Shown here: in pieces, positions 30,901 through 39,291 of the stretch
Position numbering within the stretch: the first letter of the stretch is position 1
Layout: each line of letters begins with the position of its first letter
Source of the DNA: Tritrichomonas musculus
Lineage: Eukaryota > Parabasalia > Tritrichomonadida > Tritrichomonadidae
Assembly (NCBI GenBank): GCA_039105265.1
Contig: JAPFFF010000031.1
Span: forward strand, 1,612,001 to 1,676,000
Length of the DNA stretch: 64,000 bases
Direction of reading: 5' to 3'
Program-made: the position numbers and the translations under genes
The notes under the pieces: generated by a model
What the model was told of the DNA's origin: nothing
The model's input: the letters and a program-made list of their open reading frames with translations, nothing else
Databases searched by the model: none

Positions 30901-32414
30901 ATCAAGGACCAATCACATTTCCAACAAGCTTAGAAACAATAGGATCAGGCTCATTTTATGGATGTGAACAAATTCAGTCAATTGAAATTCCAAGAAGAGT
31001 AACAATCATCCAAAATGAGACATTCAGTGGCTGCATCAGACTTAGCTCTGTTTTATTACATTCTAATATTAAATCGATTGAAGAACGAGCATTTTACAAC
31101 TGCAGCCAATTGAATGATGTTTCACTTCCTTCCAATTTGGAAACACTTGGAAGTTACGCTTTCAGTGAATGCACAAGTTTGCAGACAATGACAATTCCAC
31201 AGGGAATCACCGTCATTGAAACAGGCTTGTTTTATAGGTGCACGAAACTGGGATCAATTAGAATCCTTGGAAATGTTTCATCAATTAAAAGCAGTGCATT
31301 TTATCACTGCGATGTTTTGCCATCAATCAATCTTCCTTCAGATTTGTCGGAGATTGAAAGTTCAGCTTTTGAGAATTGTAATTCGTTAACATCAATCACA
31401 ATTCCAGAAAGAGTGACAACAATTAATGATTTAGTTTTCCATTATTGCTATGCATTGTCATCTGTTACATTTCTAGGAAATGTGACAAACATAGGAACAC
31501 AAGCATTTGCAAGTTGCACGGGATTGCAAACGTTCACTTTCCCGGAGAGTTTGACAACTTTGGGAGCAAATGCTTTCTACTTCTGTCGAGGTTTACAAAC
31601 AATTTTTATTCCAAAGAATGTCAATTTCATTGGTGATTCATGCTTCTCTCAATGCTCGTTGTTGAGTTCTGTCACTTATGACGGCTTGAAGAATCCATCA
31701 CATGGAAGCTTTGTTCTAGATAATACGAGAGTTGGGAAAGTAAATGTTCCACCTAAATATGAAGATGACGACTTTTGTGGCTGTTCGGTCAATTACATTT
31801 CGACTACCACTTTTTCAGCAAGTGACATCTTCACTGATTCTTCAGCTTTCACAGCGAGTTCGATCTTCACGAGCTCAAAATCATTTACAGAGTCAAGCTT
31901 GCTTGGACCTTTAGAACCAATAGCATCACCTTTAGCAACATTGGCTGGAATAACGATATCAGAGTCCGTCAGTTATATTGAGTCTTTCGTGTCCGTTAGA
32001 TCAGTCACTCAAAAAATGTCATATGTTTCATCGCAAGGATACTCTTACATCCTCCTTGCGAACGGCGAATACAGCTTGACTTCATCCAATGTTTACGTTT
32101 ACAAACGCATACCTTATGTCATTTACTACCTGTCACCAACATACATAAAAACAGGAATTCTTCTTGAGATGAATGTCAGAAAGAAGACAATCACACAAGA
32201 ACAACTGATTGGTGTTGTTTGTGGTTCTGTAGCTGCTTTCTTCTTGATCTTGGCAATCATCGTTTTCGTTGTTCAAAGAAAGAATCGCATACATGAAATT
32301 TATGATGAAGTTGATTGGTTTTCATCTGAATCTGGTGATGTGTCTGATGAGCACACACAAGAGATAGATGAAACAGTTAATTCTACACCTGTATACACCC
32401 ATTTTGAAATTTAA
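24975..32414 (+). CDS. Giant BspA-like LRR surface protein with discoidin-like domains and TM tail
   Basis: Intact 2479-residue protein. Signal peptide MLFVLLYICVIEA. Residues ~150-400 hold two carbohydrate-binding-like beta-sandwiches; ~410-580 and ~610-780 are F5/8C-like (PIEHAFDSSSNTFWISS; NIIDGQRETIWHS). Three BspA/LRR_5 arrays follow at ~843-1118, ~1175-1541 and ~1872-2268 (e.g. IPESVTYIGSAVFSFC), each opened by a strand pair (ELIISGTGAMYDYS). Between arrays 2 and 3, residues ~1572-1822 are Phe/Thr/Ser repeats (SSSFSQSSRFTES), a likely glycosylated spacer; a short second block lies at ~2275-2308. A TM helix at ~2407-2432 and an acidic tail complete a type I membrane protein. BspA-like proteins of trichomonads are candidate adhesins. 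The combination with several lectin-like domains supports binding of host or bacterial surfaces. Confidence 0.85.
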   Translation: MLFVLLYICVIEAKKQIWVCNVQCPIYCKADRYIETITNSSFKDFFFSHTRYDSEIELIFYSKPENFTFEVDSSIFGDLLVTLKTSSESNSIKILYKDRLLPSFKTIDIKPNYQVILPYMIPFQSTKTNMNILDSRENTPLPTPAPDTSVLTNPQGLINITCDKFNYSQWGSGICVENSIADHGSYTSTNGAKATVTFIGTKVHLLAHKEINAGSANIWIDDKIVGSPNFISSNNNEAAIIFTSDDLDYGEHTFSIEHNGIDPKFIVFASIYVDPLPKEGGFILGLEDADDSSGIWTKNTTTSPPVFSSDDEGAYITFKFIGTRFWITGVRGRDEGDFRLNIDDQETIMIDEKQESGFAQNNMPVLLYQSSDLEYTEHRIKISRTSYKISLVNVMYKTYPYDIIATEPATGNYNDTQYLNDNRISSTKFTATTTGDQSGHPIEHAFDSSSNTFWISSIANNDTFQSTIEFEFTELTTIEAIVICPVFSTDYNSTGNPIARRYDGFPTTLKVYASTDDGSYKLHSVFNGTPKDIYELFQFVFKRAITCNKLKLEFTEVTLDVSFGNEYTAACVELYLIPTITPAATPLPTPLGYPMITLVNYSDEGYWSSYRINDRSNWIVTANSEQTTEAGIEGPVTNIIDGQRETIWHSQYNGGQVGSHDDRPQATDPFQFTIDLGQETTFRAFSYTPRQNRGSSGSQNGIFLHYEFYVADTKDELDTKIQERNYISNGDFEYTSQVSSTDLTSLVIYPEPKIGRFIALLSVNHDGYATCSEFNLYSDPPATPHETPLPSATPLPPCNERIEYSFESDNLIISGIGPMCEYTPEDPAPWISNSNLIKNVMINEGITTIGSYAFQSCTNLATITLPSSLEEIGSYSFSYCTSLISINIPGKVTIIKDRAFSHCNYLSNIEMPNSVSYIGEYAFESDYGILSFTFPEKVTVIEEGVFAYSNIHTVTFLGNVTTIRSSAFYFNSLESISIPESVSTIGSSSFSFCKLETFEFPEKVTIIERDVISYNSRLLSVTFLGNVTAINNNAFRGCSKLQQITIPESVTYIGSAVFSFCYCLESIRIPKNVNNLDLCFVNNPDLIAVYYFGSESPTCQGSLFSETSVKFVYVLPEYSDDNFCGFPIMPFPGTDITYSIESDELIISGTGAMYDYSPNCNNTAPWYANATIIRSVTIHEGITTIGSYSFYMFSNFETITIPQSIISIRPCVFSNCTKMTSFQIPKTITILERGLFVGCSSLVSINIHENVSQIESKVFASCTSMETFLLPEGLEMLGSYAFYQCSKLKSISIPEKITIIEASLFRECSMLDSYVFKGNITEIHSYSFCECYQLQNISLHESLTEIGEYAFYNCHGLLSISIPEKVTKIDNNVFGFCDSLQTVEFLGNITSIRSMAFISCASLLSIDFPPSVETIEPGAFYRCNSLTYFEFPEKVTYIHPYVLKYCDNLISVSFLGNVTTIDYEAFYYCQKISEITIPESVTKIEYSAFSYCTSLTSITLPKNINHIGNECFRYCSSLSAVYYLGSNSPSYGSNLFTNTSVACGYVLPEYQDSHFCGLPVSLFPTQVFSETRHFSDSFVFSSTSQFTRTSSFIASLKFTESSAFTGSSSFTGSSIFTSTSKFSGSSIFSSTSKFSGSSIFSSTSKFSGSSTFTPTSKFSGSSSFSQSSRFTESSSFSQSSGFTESSSFSQSSRFTESSSFTPSSRFTESFSFSQSSGFTESSSFTPSSRFTESSSFSQSSGFTESSSFTPSSRFTESSSFSQSSRFTESSSFSQSSRFTESSSFTLSSRFTESFSFSQSSRFTTSEKFTNSFEFTPSSTFIYDFSGSCGTDLTYGSLSNELIISGTGAMNDYSFDLKAPWSDHIDDIKVITIKEGVTTIGAHAFDSCSLLDTVTISKSVTSIGPYAFNNCYNLRSIEVPEEVTKIESYCFYGCSNLLTIIIIGQITEIGDNAFHGCTILENILFPMSSYSIRLAKDQGPITFPTSLETIGSGSFYGCEQIQSIEIPRRVTIIQNETFSGCIRLSSVLLHSNIKSIEERAFYNCSQLNDVSLPSNLETLGSYAFSECTSLQTMTIPQGITVIETGLFYRCTKLGSIRILGNVSSIKSSAFYHCDVLPSINLPSDLSEIESSAFENCNSLTSITIPERVTTINDLVFHYCYALSSVTFLGNVTNIGTQAFASCTGLQTFTFPESLTTLGANAFYFCRGLQTIFIPKNVNFIGDSCFSQCSLLSSVTYDGLKNPSHGSFVLDNTRVGKVNVPPKYEDDDFCGCSVNYISTTTFSASDIFTDSSAFTASSIFTSSKSFTESSLLGPLEPIASPLATLAGITISESVSYIESFVSVRSVTQKMSYVSSQGYSYILLANGEYSLTSSNVYVYKRIPYVIYYLSPTYIKTGILLEMNVRKKTITQEQLIGVVCGSVAAFFLILAIIVFVVQRKNRIHEIYDEVDWFSSESGDVSDEHTQEIDETVNSTPVYTHFEI
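29690..30410 (+). repeat. In-gene Phe/Thr/Ser repeat region
   Basis: Tandem ~30-60 bp units (ATTCACAGAATCATCTTCAT and relatives) encode FTxSSxFSxSS repeats. Long open frames on the other strand and in another plus frame here are shadows of the repeat. Confidence 0.85.
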
Positions 32415-32468
32415 TTTATATGGGAAAATACTTTTCTAATAATTTAAACAGTTACATTTTATACATAA

Positions 32469-32533
<65 letters not shown>

Positions 32534-32834
32534 GTTAAGGTCAATATTGCTCATGCATCGTACCTCAGAAAAAATCGGCGAGATCTTTATCCAAATGTAA
32601 TTTTTTTATATGATGATAAAAAATCAATATAACATGTTATTTGATGATAATTATTCTCATTTCATATTTAGATTTCACCCAGTCCTTCATAAAAAATATC
32701 ATTGATAACAGGACGATTATCTATTATATTTCAATTTTTTTCTTTCGTGTTTGATTTTCAATTTTCTCTCCATAATAAACAAGATTGATTCCTTTGAGTT
32801 CATTAAATAAGCAATCATAAAAAATAGGTTCCAT
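32415..32834. other. Intergenic region with a T62 run
   Basis: Shared 3' flank of the BspA-like gene and a minus-strand Sel1 pseudogene. Apart from the homopolymer listed separately, nothing notable is seen. Confidence 0.6.
32471..32532. repeat. Poly-T tract, about 62 bases
   Basis: An uninterrupted T run starting 56 bases after the BspA-like stop codon. Its exact length is likely unstable in the genome and in sequencing. Confidence 0.9.
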
Positions 32835-33605
32835 TTAAATTGCTTTTACTCCCTGACCAGTTTTATATATAATTCCAAGATTGTTTTTGGAGAACTGATT
32901 GTTGAAACAAGACACTTCTTTGAAGTAATGAATTACTTTTTCAATGTCATTATCAACATGCAATCCTTCGAAATAAATGTATCCAAGAATAAACTGTGAG
33001 TCACGATTATCTTGATTTGCTGAGAGTGTCAAATAATAAATCGATTTGTTGATATCTCTAGAGACATATTCGTCTGTATAATAAAATAGTCCAAGTAAAT
33101 ATTGTGCATTTAAATTGTTTTGATTTGCTGAGAGTGTCAAATAATGAATTGATTTGTTGATATCTCTTGCGATATGTTCATCTGTATAAAAAATTATTCC
33201 AAGGTATATTGTGCCTTTGGAATATTTTGATTTGCTGAGAGCATCAAATAATGAATTGATTTGCTAATATCTCGCATGATATATTTACTTTCATAATAAA
33301 TTTCGCCAAGTTTACATTGCGCATCTGAATCATTTTGACTTGCTGCAAGTGTAAAAGAATAAATATATTTTTTGATATCTCGTTCGATATGTTTACCTTC
33401 ATAATAAATAATTCCAAGGTATAATTGTGCCTTTGGAATATTTTGATTTGCTCCAACTGTCAAATAATGAATTGATTTGTTGATATCTCGTTCGATATAT
33501 TTATCTTCATAATAAATAGCTCCAAGGTTATGTTGTGCATCTGAATCATTTTGCTCCAAGGTTACATAAGCAAATCTATTCAAATAAGCATAATCTATTC
33601 AAAAA
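32835..33605 (-). pseudogene. Sel1-repeat protein pseudogene
   Basis: Two minus-strand open pieces (33583-33194 and 33140-32835) carry about seven Sel1/TPR-like units, such as NDSDAQHNLGAIYYEDKYIERD and DNRDSQFILGYIYFEGLHV. Between them the units continue in another frame. Compared with the parallel unit at 33405-33425, one base is missing near 33206 (TATATTG where the intact unit has TATAATTG), giving a frameshift. At the 5' end a TGA stands directly before the first Sel1 residues and no in-frame ATG exists, so the upstream part, often a kinase or other domain in this family, is gone. It is probably a dead gene copy. Confidence 0.7.
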
Positions 33606-33867
33606 AATTGAATAAAATTGATAAGAATTGAATTGATTGAGTTCAACTTTTTCTGAATTTTATTTCATGATTGTTATTTTTCAAAAATATGGCAAAACAA
33701 ACAAATTACAAAATATTAATAAGCATTTTATGGGTCATGTAACATAATTTACTTAGTTTATGTTTAAATAAAAAAAAAATACATCAATATCAGTATATTT
33801 AGTAAGAGGAATTTAATTTTTTTAGATTATTAGGATAAAAATACAAAATATCAATGGTCTACATTTA
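33606..33867. other. Short intergenic region
   Basis: AT-rich. Searched for the missing N-terminal BTB-like half of the following PARG gene, but no matching residues were found in any frame. Confidence 0.45.
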
Positions 33868-33987
33868 TTGAAACTTATTCATCATCATTTCTTATCTTCA
33901 GAATATCCGATTTCTTGTATTTTAAACATTTTAGGAAAAGCTGTACCTTATACATCATCGTGTTCTAGTGAAATATGTCAATTTATT

Positions 33988-36090
33988 ATGGAATCAATTG
34001 AGAACCGTCTAAGATTTCTTCCATTCATTGAATATTCTCAGCTTTCAGAGGAACAAAAAAACTGTTTGTTTAAGTCACTTGCAACAGTTGAAGAAAAATT
34101 GAGCAAATTCAACAGTATGAACAAACAAGATATACGCATTAATGATCAACAGATTAGTGATTTGGAAAACAAGAACAAGTCTCTTGAACAAGAAAATAAA
34201 ATGCCGAAAAAGCAGATTTCTCAATACGAAAAAAATGAATCTATCAGTGATTTGCCTAAAGCCAAAGAACAAAGTTGCGCACGCAATGATAATGAAAGCA
34301 ATGTGAATTCAGATTATTCATATAATTCAGAAAATCAATCAACCAAACCCGCTATTAGTAATAATAGGCATAAAAAACTATTTAATACATCCAAAAATAT
34401 CAATGAAAAAACAAATGAGACCAAATCAGATAAACATCCAAAAAGAATCAATTCTTTAGAGCATCCAAAAAATAAACCAGAAGAATACAACAATACTCAA
34501 CTCACAAATTCTCTCGAACATGAAAATAATGATTTGAAATCTCAAAGTCTAAAAAGAAAGTCTGCCAGTCACTTGTCTAATACCAAAGAAAAAAGTGGTA
34601 CAGTTAAAAACAATAAAGAAACTTCTGATTATTTAGATAATTTTGCAAACCAATCAAAAGTCTTATCAGATGAAGATTCTGAAAGTTTTGATGATGATGA
34701 TGATACCAAAAATAAAATTCATAATCATAAAAGTCGTAGCCAAAAAAGTTTACCTAATGATAAATCTCAAAATAAAGAAAAAAAATATGATGAGCAAAGA
34801 AAAAGTTCATATTCATCGAATGAAGATTATTATTATGGTGATGGTGATGATGATGATGATAGTAACGGGAATATTAGTGATCTACTCCCAAACAGCCAAA
34901 CAGGTCTAAATGAAAATGATGAAGGTTCACAATCAATTAAATCAAGAAAAAGAGGAAAGATTCATTCCAAAGAAGTAACTGAAGTTCACCATAAAAAACA
35001 AGTAGAACAGCCAAAAAAACCTCTTCATATTTCAAGGAAGAACGTGGAACGAATCAATATTTTTAAAGAAAATGAAAAAATAGTCAAGAAAGGCTCATAC
35101 ATAAATTTGATTGGTTATTCATGTGACATTCAAAAAGATCTTGAATATTCAATTGATAACACAAAAACAATCACAAGTCATGAACACTTGAAATACAAAA
35201 AATATGATTTATCATCAGTCAAATTATACTCATTATATCTTAAAGTAGAAGTAACAAGAGAGAGCACTTTCACCGCTGCAATTCGTGCTAAGAACTTATT
35301 AAAGAAGGTTTGTGTTTTGAATTTTGCATCAGCAACTCAACCAGGTGGAGGAGTTCTAAATGGACGAAATGCACAAGAAGAAGTCCTGTCTAGGCAATCG
35401 ACTCTTTACTTCTCTCTTAAAGGACAAAAACCATTTTATGATTACAATAAATCACATCCAGATCCATTTGGAACGGATTACATGATCTATTCACCGAACG
35501 TTCTAATTATTCGAGATGAAAAAAACTTTCTCATTAAGCCAGTCAAAGTTTCTGTGATTTCATCAGTTGCAGTAAATAATTCAGAATTAAAGAAATTATA
35601 TCCGAATGAAGATAAAAGTCGAGAAGTTAAGCGCGCTATGGAAAAAAGATGTCGTCGAATATTGGAAGTTTGCATTAGTGAAGGAAATGATGTCATTGTT
35701 CTTGGTGCATTTGGCTGTGGTGTATTCAATAATTCAGCCAAAGTTGTGAGTGGTATATTCAAAAAGCTCCTTTATGAAGAAAAGTTTGCTTGCTACTTCC
35801 ATAAAATAATTTTTGCTATTAAAACGAAACCAACAGAAAGTCAAGAATTATTTTATATATTTGAGAATGCATTAACATCATACAAATACTCTAATACCCA
35901 TGCATCAATGCATCCATCAAGTACATCAACGTATCCATCAAGTACATCAATGTATCCATCAAGTACATCAACGTATCCATCAAGTACATCAATGCATCCA
36001 TCAAGTACATCAACGTATCCATCAAGTACATCAACGTATCCATCAAGTACATCAACAAATGCATCAACAACTAGTCAATACTATTATTAG
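33988..36090 (+). CDS. BACK-like/disordered protein with microbial-type PARG domain
   Basis: 700 residues from the first in-frame ATG. Homology with the BTB/BACK module starts earlier, at ~33868 (HHHFLSSEYPISCILNILGK), but no ATG precedes it and a TAG closes the frame near 33820. The 5' end is therefore truncated or misread. After a short coiled coil (~35-90) and a long Asp/Ser/Lys/Asn-rich disordered linker, residues ~350-635 form a TIGR02452-type microbial poly(ADP-ribose) glycohydrolase domain: CVLNFASATQPGGG, GGGVLNGRNAQEE (453-465, the PARG signature with its catalytic Glu pair), and VIVLGAFGCGVFNN. Enzymes of this type cleave ADP-ribose chains. The tail (~640-695) is a 10-residue repeat STSTYPSSTS. 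It is paralogous to the gene at 41629. Confidence 0.75.
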   Translation: MESIENRLRFLPFIEYSQLSEEQKNCLFKSLATVEEKLSKFNSMNKQDIRINDQQISDLENKNKSLEQENKMPKKQISQYEKNESISDLPKAKEQSCARNDNESNVNSDYSYNSENQSTKPAISNNRHKKLFNTSKNINEKTNETKSDKHPKRINSLEHPKNKPEEYNNTQLTNSLEHENNDLKSQSLKRKSASHLSNTKEKSGTVKNNKETSDYLDNFANQSKVLSDEDSESFDDDDDTKNKIHNHKSRSQKSLPNDKSQNKEKKYDEQRKSSYSSNEDYYYGDGDDDDDSNGNISDLLPNSQTGLNENDEGSQSIKSRKRGKIHSKEVTEVHHKKQVEQPKKPLHISRKNVERINIFKENEKIVKKGSYINLIGYSCDIQKDLEYSIDNTKTITSHEHLKYKKYDLSSVKLYSLYLKVEVTRESTFTAAIRAKNLLKKVCVLNFASATQPGGGVLNGRNAQEEVLSRQSTLYFSLKGQKPFYDYNKSHPDPFGTDYMIYSPNVLIIRDEKNFLIKPVKVSVISSVAVNNSELKKLYPNEDKSREVKRAMEKRCRRILEVCISEGNDVIVLGAFGCGVFNNSAKVVSGIFKKLLYEEKFACYFHKIIFAIKTKPTESQELFYIFENALTSYKYSNTHASMHPSSTSTYPSSTSMYPSSTSTYPSSTSMHPSSTSTYPSSTSTYPSSTSTNASTTSQYYY
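35905..36068 (+). repeat. C-terminal 15/30-bp tandem repeat
   Basis: About ten copies of ATCCATCAAGTACATCAA with alternating ACGT/TGTA/TGCA junctions encode the Ser/Thr/Pro/Tyr-rich tail of the PARG gene. Confidence 0.85.
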
Positions 36091-36466
36091 AAATTTTAGT
36101 AAATTTCCAATTTAACTTAACTTTTTCTAGTTGATATTAACGATTTTACATTAAAATTTTAATGTGTTTGATTAAGAATTTCATAATTAACTAATAAATT
36201 TATTCGAATATGAGCATCATTTGACAATTCATGTAGTTGCGAAGTTATAATTCTAGTGTGTTTTCAGATGGGAATTTATTGAAATTCATTGATGCCTTTG
36301 ACAATGATATTCCAAATATTCTGGAATTTGCAGATAAAATCAGTAAAAATTGAATATATATGATGTTTATTGATATTTTATTTTTTCTCTCAAATTATTT
36401 CAATATTGAATTCAAATATTGAAAAGTTTACAAAAACTACGATTTTCTATTTTTACAAAATCTAAA
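36091..36466. other. Intergenic region
   Basis: AT-rich flank between the PARG gene and the legumain-like gene. No coding frame or repeat was noticed. Confidence 0.55.
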
Positions 36467-37634
36467 ATGCTTTTTTATTTTCTCGATCTAGTGTCATGCG
36501 CTAGATATGCATTTCTTTATGCTGGTTCCAACAAATTTTACAATTATCGCCATCAAGCCGATATTTTCACAATCTACAATCAATTATTAGCAAGGGGGTT
36601 TACTTCTTCAAATATTGCCCTTTACGCATATGATGATATTGCTACAGTTTATGAGAACCCTTTTAAAGTTTATCCATACTCTTGATCATAAGTTTAACGT
36701 TTATCCAGGTTCTTACGCAATCAATGTCAAAACAGAAAGTGTTACTGATCAAGCCTTTTATGATGCCATTACAAACCTTCCAACCTCAAGCGACGACTAT
36801 GTTTTTATTTATTATGATAATCATGGCGGAACTGGTGTTCTTGGTACCCCAACCAATCATTATATTCATGCAGATACCTTAAATGAAGCGCTTAACTCAG
36901 CATCTAGTTCCAAACTTTATAAACAATGTCTTTTCATTATTGAAGCATGTTATTCTGGATCTGTTGCAGAATTTTTTACAGCTCCGAATCTCGCTACAAT
37001 TACAACTGCAAATAGCGTAGAATCATCATACGCAGCCGTTTATGATACAAAACTAGGAACATATATATCAAATGAATTCACAAACTACTTTATTGAATTA
37101 ATTGACGAAAAACCATCTATTTCTATTGGAGAACTTTATAATACTCTTAAACAAGAAACAGTTCAATCTCATGTTTGTTTCTATGGAGATGAGTCAATCC
37201 AATCAGTTTCACTTTCAACTTTTATCGGAACCCCAAACAGAATTATATCTCACAAGGTTGACAAATCAAATATCAAGCTAGTAAAGCCACGTGATGCTAC
37301 ATTTGAAACCCTCGAATATCTATCAAATCATGAAAAAGCTTCAGTTCGTTCCAGAGCTCGTCTACAAATTCTTCGTCTTAAGGCCCAAACGGAAAAACTA
37401 GAAGCTGTTTTAGAATTGCTTGTAAAATATGTTGATCCTCAAAATTACGAAAAGATCATGAACGATACTGAATCAAAAATAACTTCAAATTACTTCCAAG
37501 TACTTGATGTTTTCTTTAAGCAATTCGGAGAAATAAATCCAGATGACTATGGACGCTTGAATGTTCTTAAAGCTCTGGCATCCAAACATAGTAAAGCCGA
37601 AATTGTACAAGGAATTTTTGCAGTTATTTACTGA
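36467..37634 (+). pseudogene. Legumain-like cysteine protease (peptidase C13) with a frameshift
   Basis: From ATG 36467 a signal-like start (MLFYFLDLVSCA) leads into YAFLYAGSNKFYNYRHQADI and DDIATVYENPF, hallmark legumain blocks. The frame closes at 36683-36685. The family sequence resumes one base out of phase near 36675 with LDHKFNVYPGSY and runs to 37634. The catalytic pair is kept: His in YDNHGG (36822-36824) and Cys in EACYSGS (36948-36950). A late block (FYGDESIQSVSLSTF) also fits. The total of ~385 residues is the normal size for trichomonad legumains, which act in secretion, vacuoles or at the surface. The single +1 shift near 36655-36690 means either a recent pseudogene or a sequencing error. 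The rest shows no decay. Confidence 0.75.
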
Positions 37635-37907
37635 AGAAAAAAAATTTCTATAGCAAGGATGACAATTATGAAATTTTTTAATTTTGAATTTCATTCTTAA
37701 TATGATTATTAAAAATGATAGAATAATGAATATTACTCTTTATTTAAAACAGATCAATAAATTTATGATAGTTTTAAAAGATTAGTTTTGTTTTTGATTT
37801 TTTTTTAAGAATGAAAAGCTGATTGTTAAATAATTGTGACAGAAGGAGGGATTTGAATTTGTTTCATTTTCTAAAAATTTCTTCATTAATAGAAGTAATA
37901 GAACACA
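37635..37907. other. Intergenic region
   Basis: AT-rich sequence after the legumain-like gene. Nothing recognised. Confidence 0.5.
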
Positions 37908-38251
37908 GCAACTCAACATGCTCCAATGCATAAGAATTTTTATGCTGATATGCTAAATAATGGAGATGGAGTAAAAATGGACAAAGGATTAGATCAATTT
38001 ATTATAAGCAAGCAGAAGAATGAGGACATGTAGAAGCAATGAACAGTTATGCTGGAATGCTTTATAACTGAGATGATATTTTGATGAATAAAACTAATGC
38101 AACATATTATTACAAAAAAGCAGCAGATAAAGATCACATTGATGCAATGAACTGTTATGCTAATATGTTATATAGAGGTGATGGAATTGTATTATTATTT
38201 TAAATGAGGCCCAAAAAGGTGATGAAAATGCCAAAATGCATTTATTTTAAT
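37908..38251 (+). pseudogene. Decayed Sel1-repeat fragment
   Basis: Plus-strand pieces read HKNFYADMLNNGDGVKMDKG, GHVEAMNSYAGMLYN, TNATYYYKKAADKDHIDAMN, CYANMLYRGDG, and lastly EAQKGDENAKMHLF before a stop. These are clear Sel1 units of the A-xxGHxxAMxxYAxMLxxGxGV type. They are interrupted by TGA codons (for example inside QAEE-GHVEA and MLYN-DDIL) and by shifts between units. There is no start region. It belongs to a different Sel1 subfamily from the one at 32.8-33.6 kb. Confidence 0.7.
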
Positions 38252-38685
38252 GAATAAAAACGATATAATTTTTTGAAATAACATACTATTTAATAATATA
38301 GTTAAATTTTTATATAATATAATTATATTTATCATGTATTTATTAAGAAATATATATTCTTTTATTATGCGTTCATTTAAGTAATTAAATTATATTTGTA
38401 TCTCATTATTTATAGTTTTAAAAAGAATTAAAATATCTAATATTAGTATATAATAAAAAATTAAATGATGAAAAATGAAATATTTTATGATTTTACTAAT
38501 TTTTTTAGGGATAAAACAATTTTTTTTTTTTTGTTTTTCTCATTATATCAAAAAGTGAAATTATTTTCCACATTATCAAAAAGTGAAATTATTTTCCATT
38601 TTCAATAAAAATCTTAATCAAACTCAACTTTTAAATGTCATGAAACATGCGCATGTTTTTAATGTAATTGAGCATTATTTTTATA
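38252..38685. other. AT-rich intergenic region with a short direct repeat
   Basis: Contains the direct repeat CAAAAAGTGAAATTATTTTCCA (copies near 38550 and 38577) after a T run. It is otherwise featureless, and presumably holds the promoter of the small gene at 38686. Confidence 0.5.
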
Positions 38686-39030
38686 ATGCCAAAGACATCA
38701 ACAGCACCCAACCGACGAGAGCTTGGAGAAAGAGGAGTTGCCCAAGCATTGCTGGGAGACTTCGTTCCAGAAAAAAGTCGAGGAATGAAAATCGTTATGG
38801 ACTTCTTTAATAACAAAATTTCGGTTCCTAGACTCATTACCCTTGGACAAATTATGTCAGGAATGCTAAATATCCCTTTTCCACGAAATTACAAACGAAA
38901 TCGTGATTTGTTAGTAAAATGGTTTGATATGAATGCTGATTTAATTGAGCCAAACCTGAACAAAGTTACAATAAATTATGGAGATACAGATCAAGAAGAA
39001 GATCAGGAAGAAGATCAAGAGGAACAATAG
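38686..39030 (+). CDS. Small protein of unknown function, acidic tail
   Basis: 114 residues from ATG 38686, MPKTSTAPNRRELGERGVAQ; an in-frame TTG upstream was not used. The core is well ordered: ALLGDFVPEKSRGMKIVMDF, VPRLITLGQIMSGMLNIPFP, and KRNRDLLVKWFDMNADLIEP, with an alternating basic/hydrophobic helix pattern and one Trp. The protein ends with the acidic repeat DQEEDQEEDQEEQ. There is no signal peptide or TM. The compact helical core with a basic N-terminus and acidic tail could suit a small nucleic-acid- or protein-binding factor, but no family is recognised. Codon use looks like a real gene. A weak relative may lie at 24282-24503. Confidence 0.6.
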   Translation: MPKTSTAPNRRELGERGVAQALLGDFVPEKSRGMKIVMDFFNNKISVPRLITLGQIMSGMLNIPFPRNYKRNRDLLVKWFDMNADLIEPNLNKVTINYGDTDQEEDQEEDQEEQ

Positions 39031-39291
39031 GTATAATTTTAGTTTATTACATATGTAATGTGAAATATCCTGAATCATTTACAAAAAAAAAAAAAAATGT
39101 TATCTAAATTAATTATTTAAATTTTTTTTTTAATAATTTTTTTTCTCTCTTGTATTCTGTTTTTTTGTTTAAATACTCAAAGAAAAAGGCTGAGAGAATA
39201 CGCATAGCAAGATGATCAAAGATTGGAATTGATGGCTCATTGTAATGAAAAGCAATCTTTATTAAAATGAAAATAGAGTAGTTTCATGTAT

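Noticed and set aside
36640-36700. Programmed frameshifting in the legumain-like gene
   Set aside because: The local TTTTAAA is not a canonical slippery heptamer in the reading frame, and the needed shift is +1. No supporting structure was seen.
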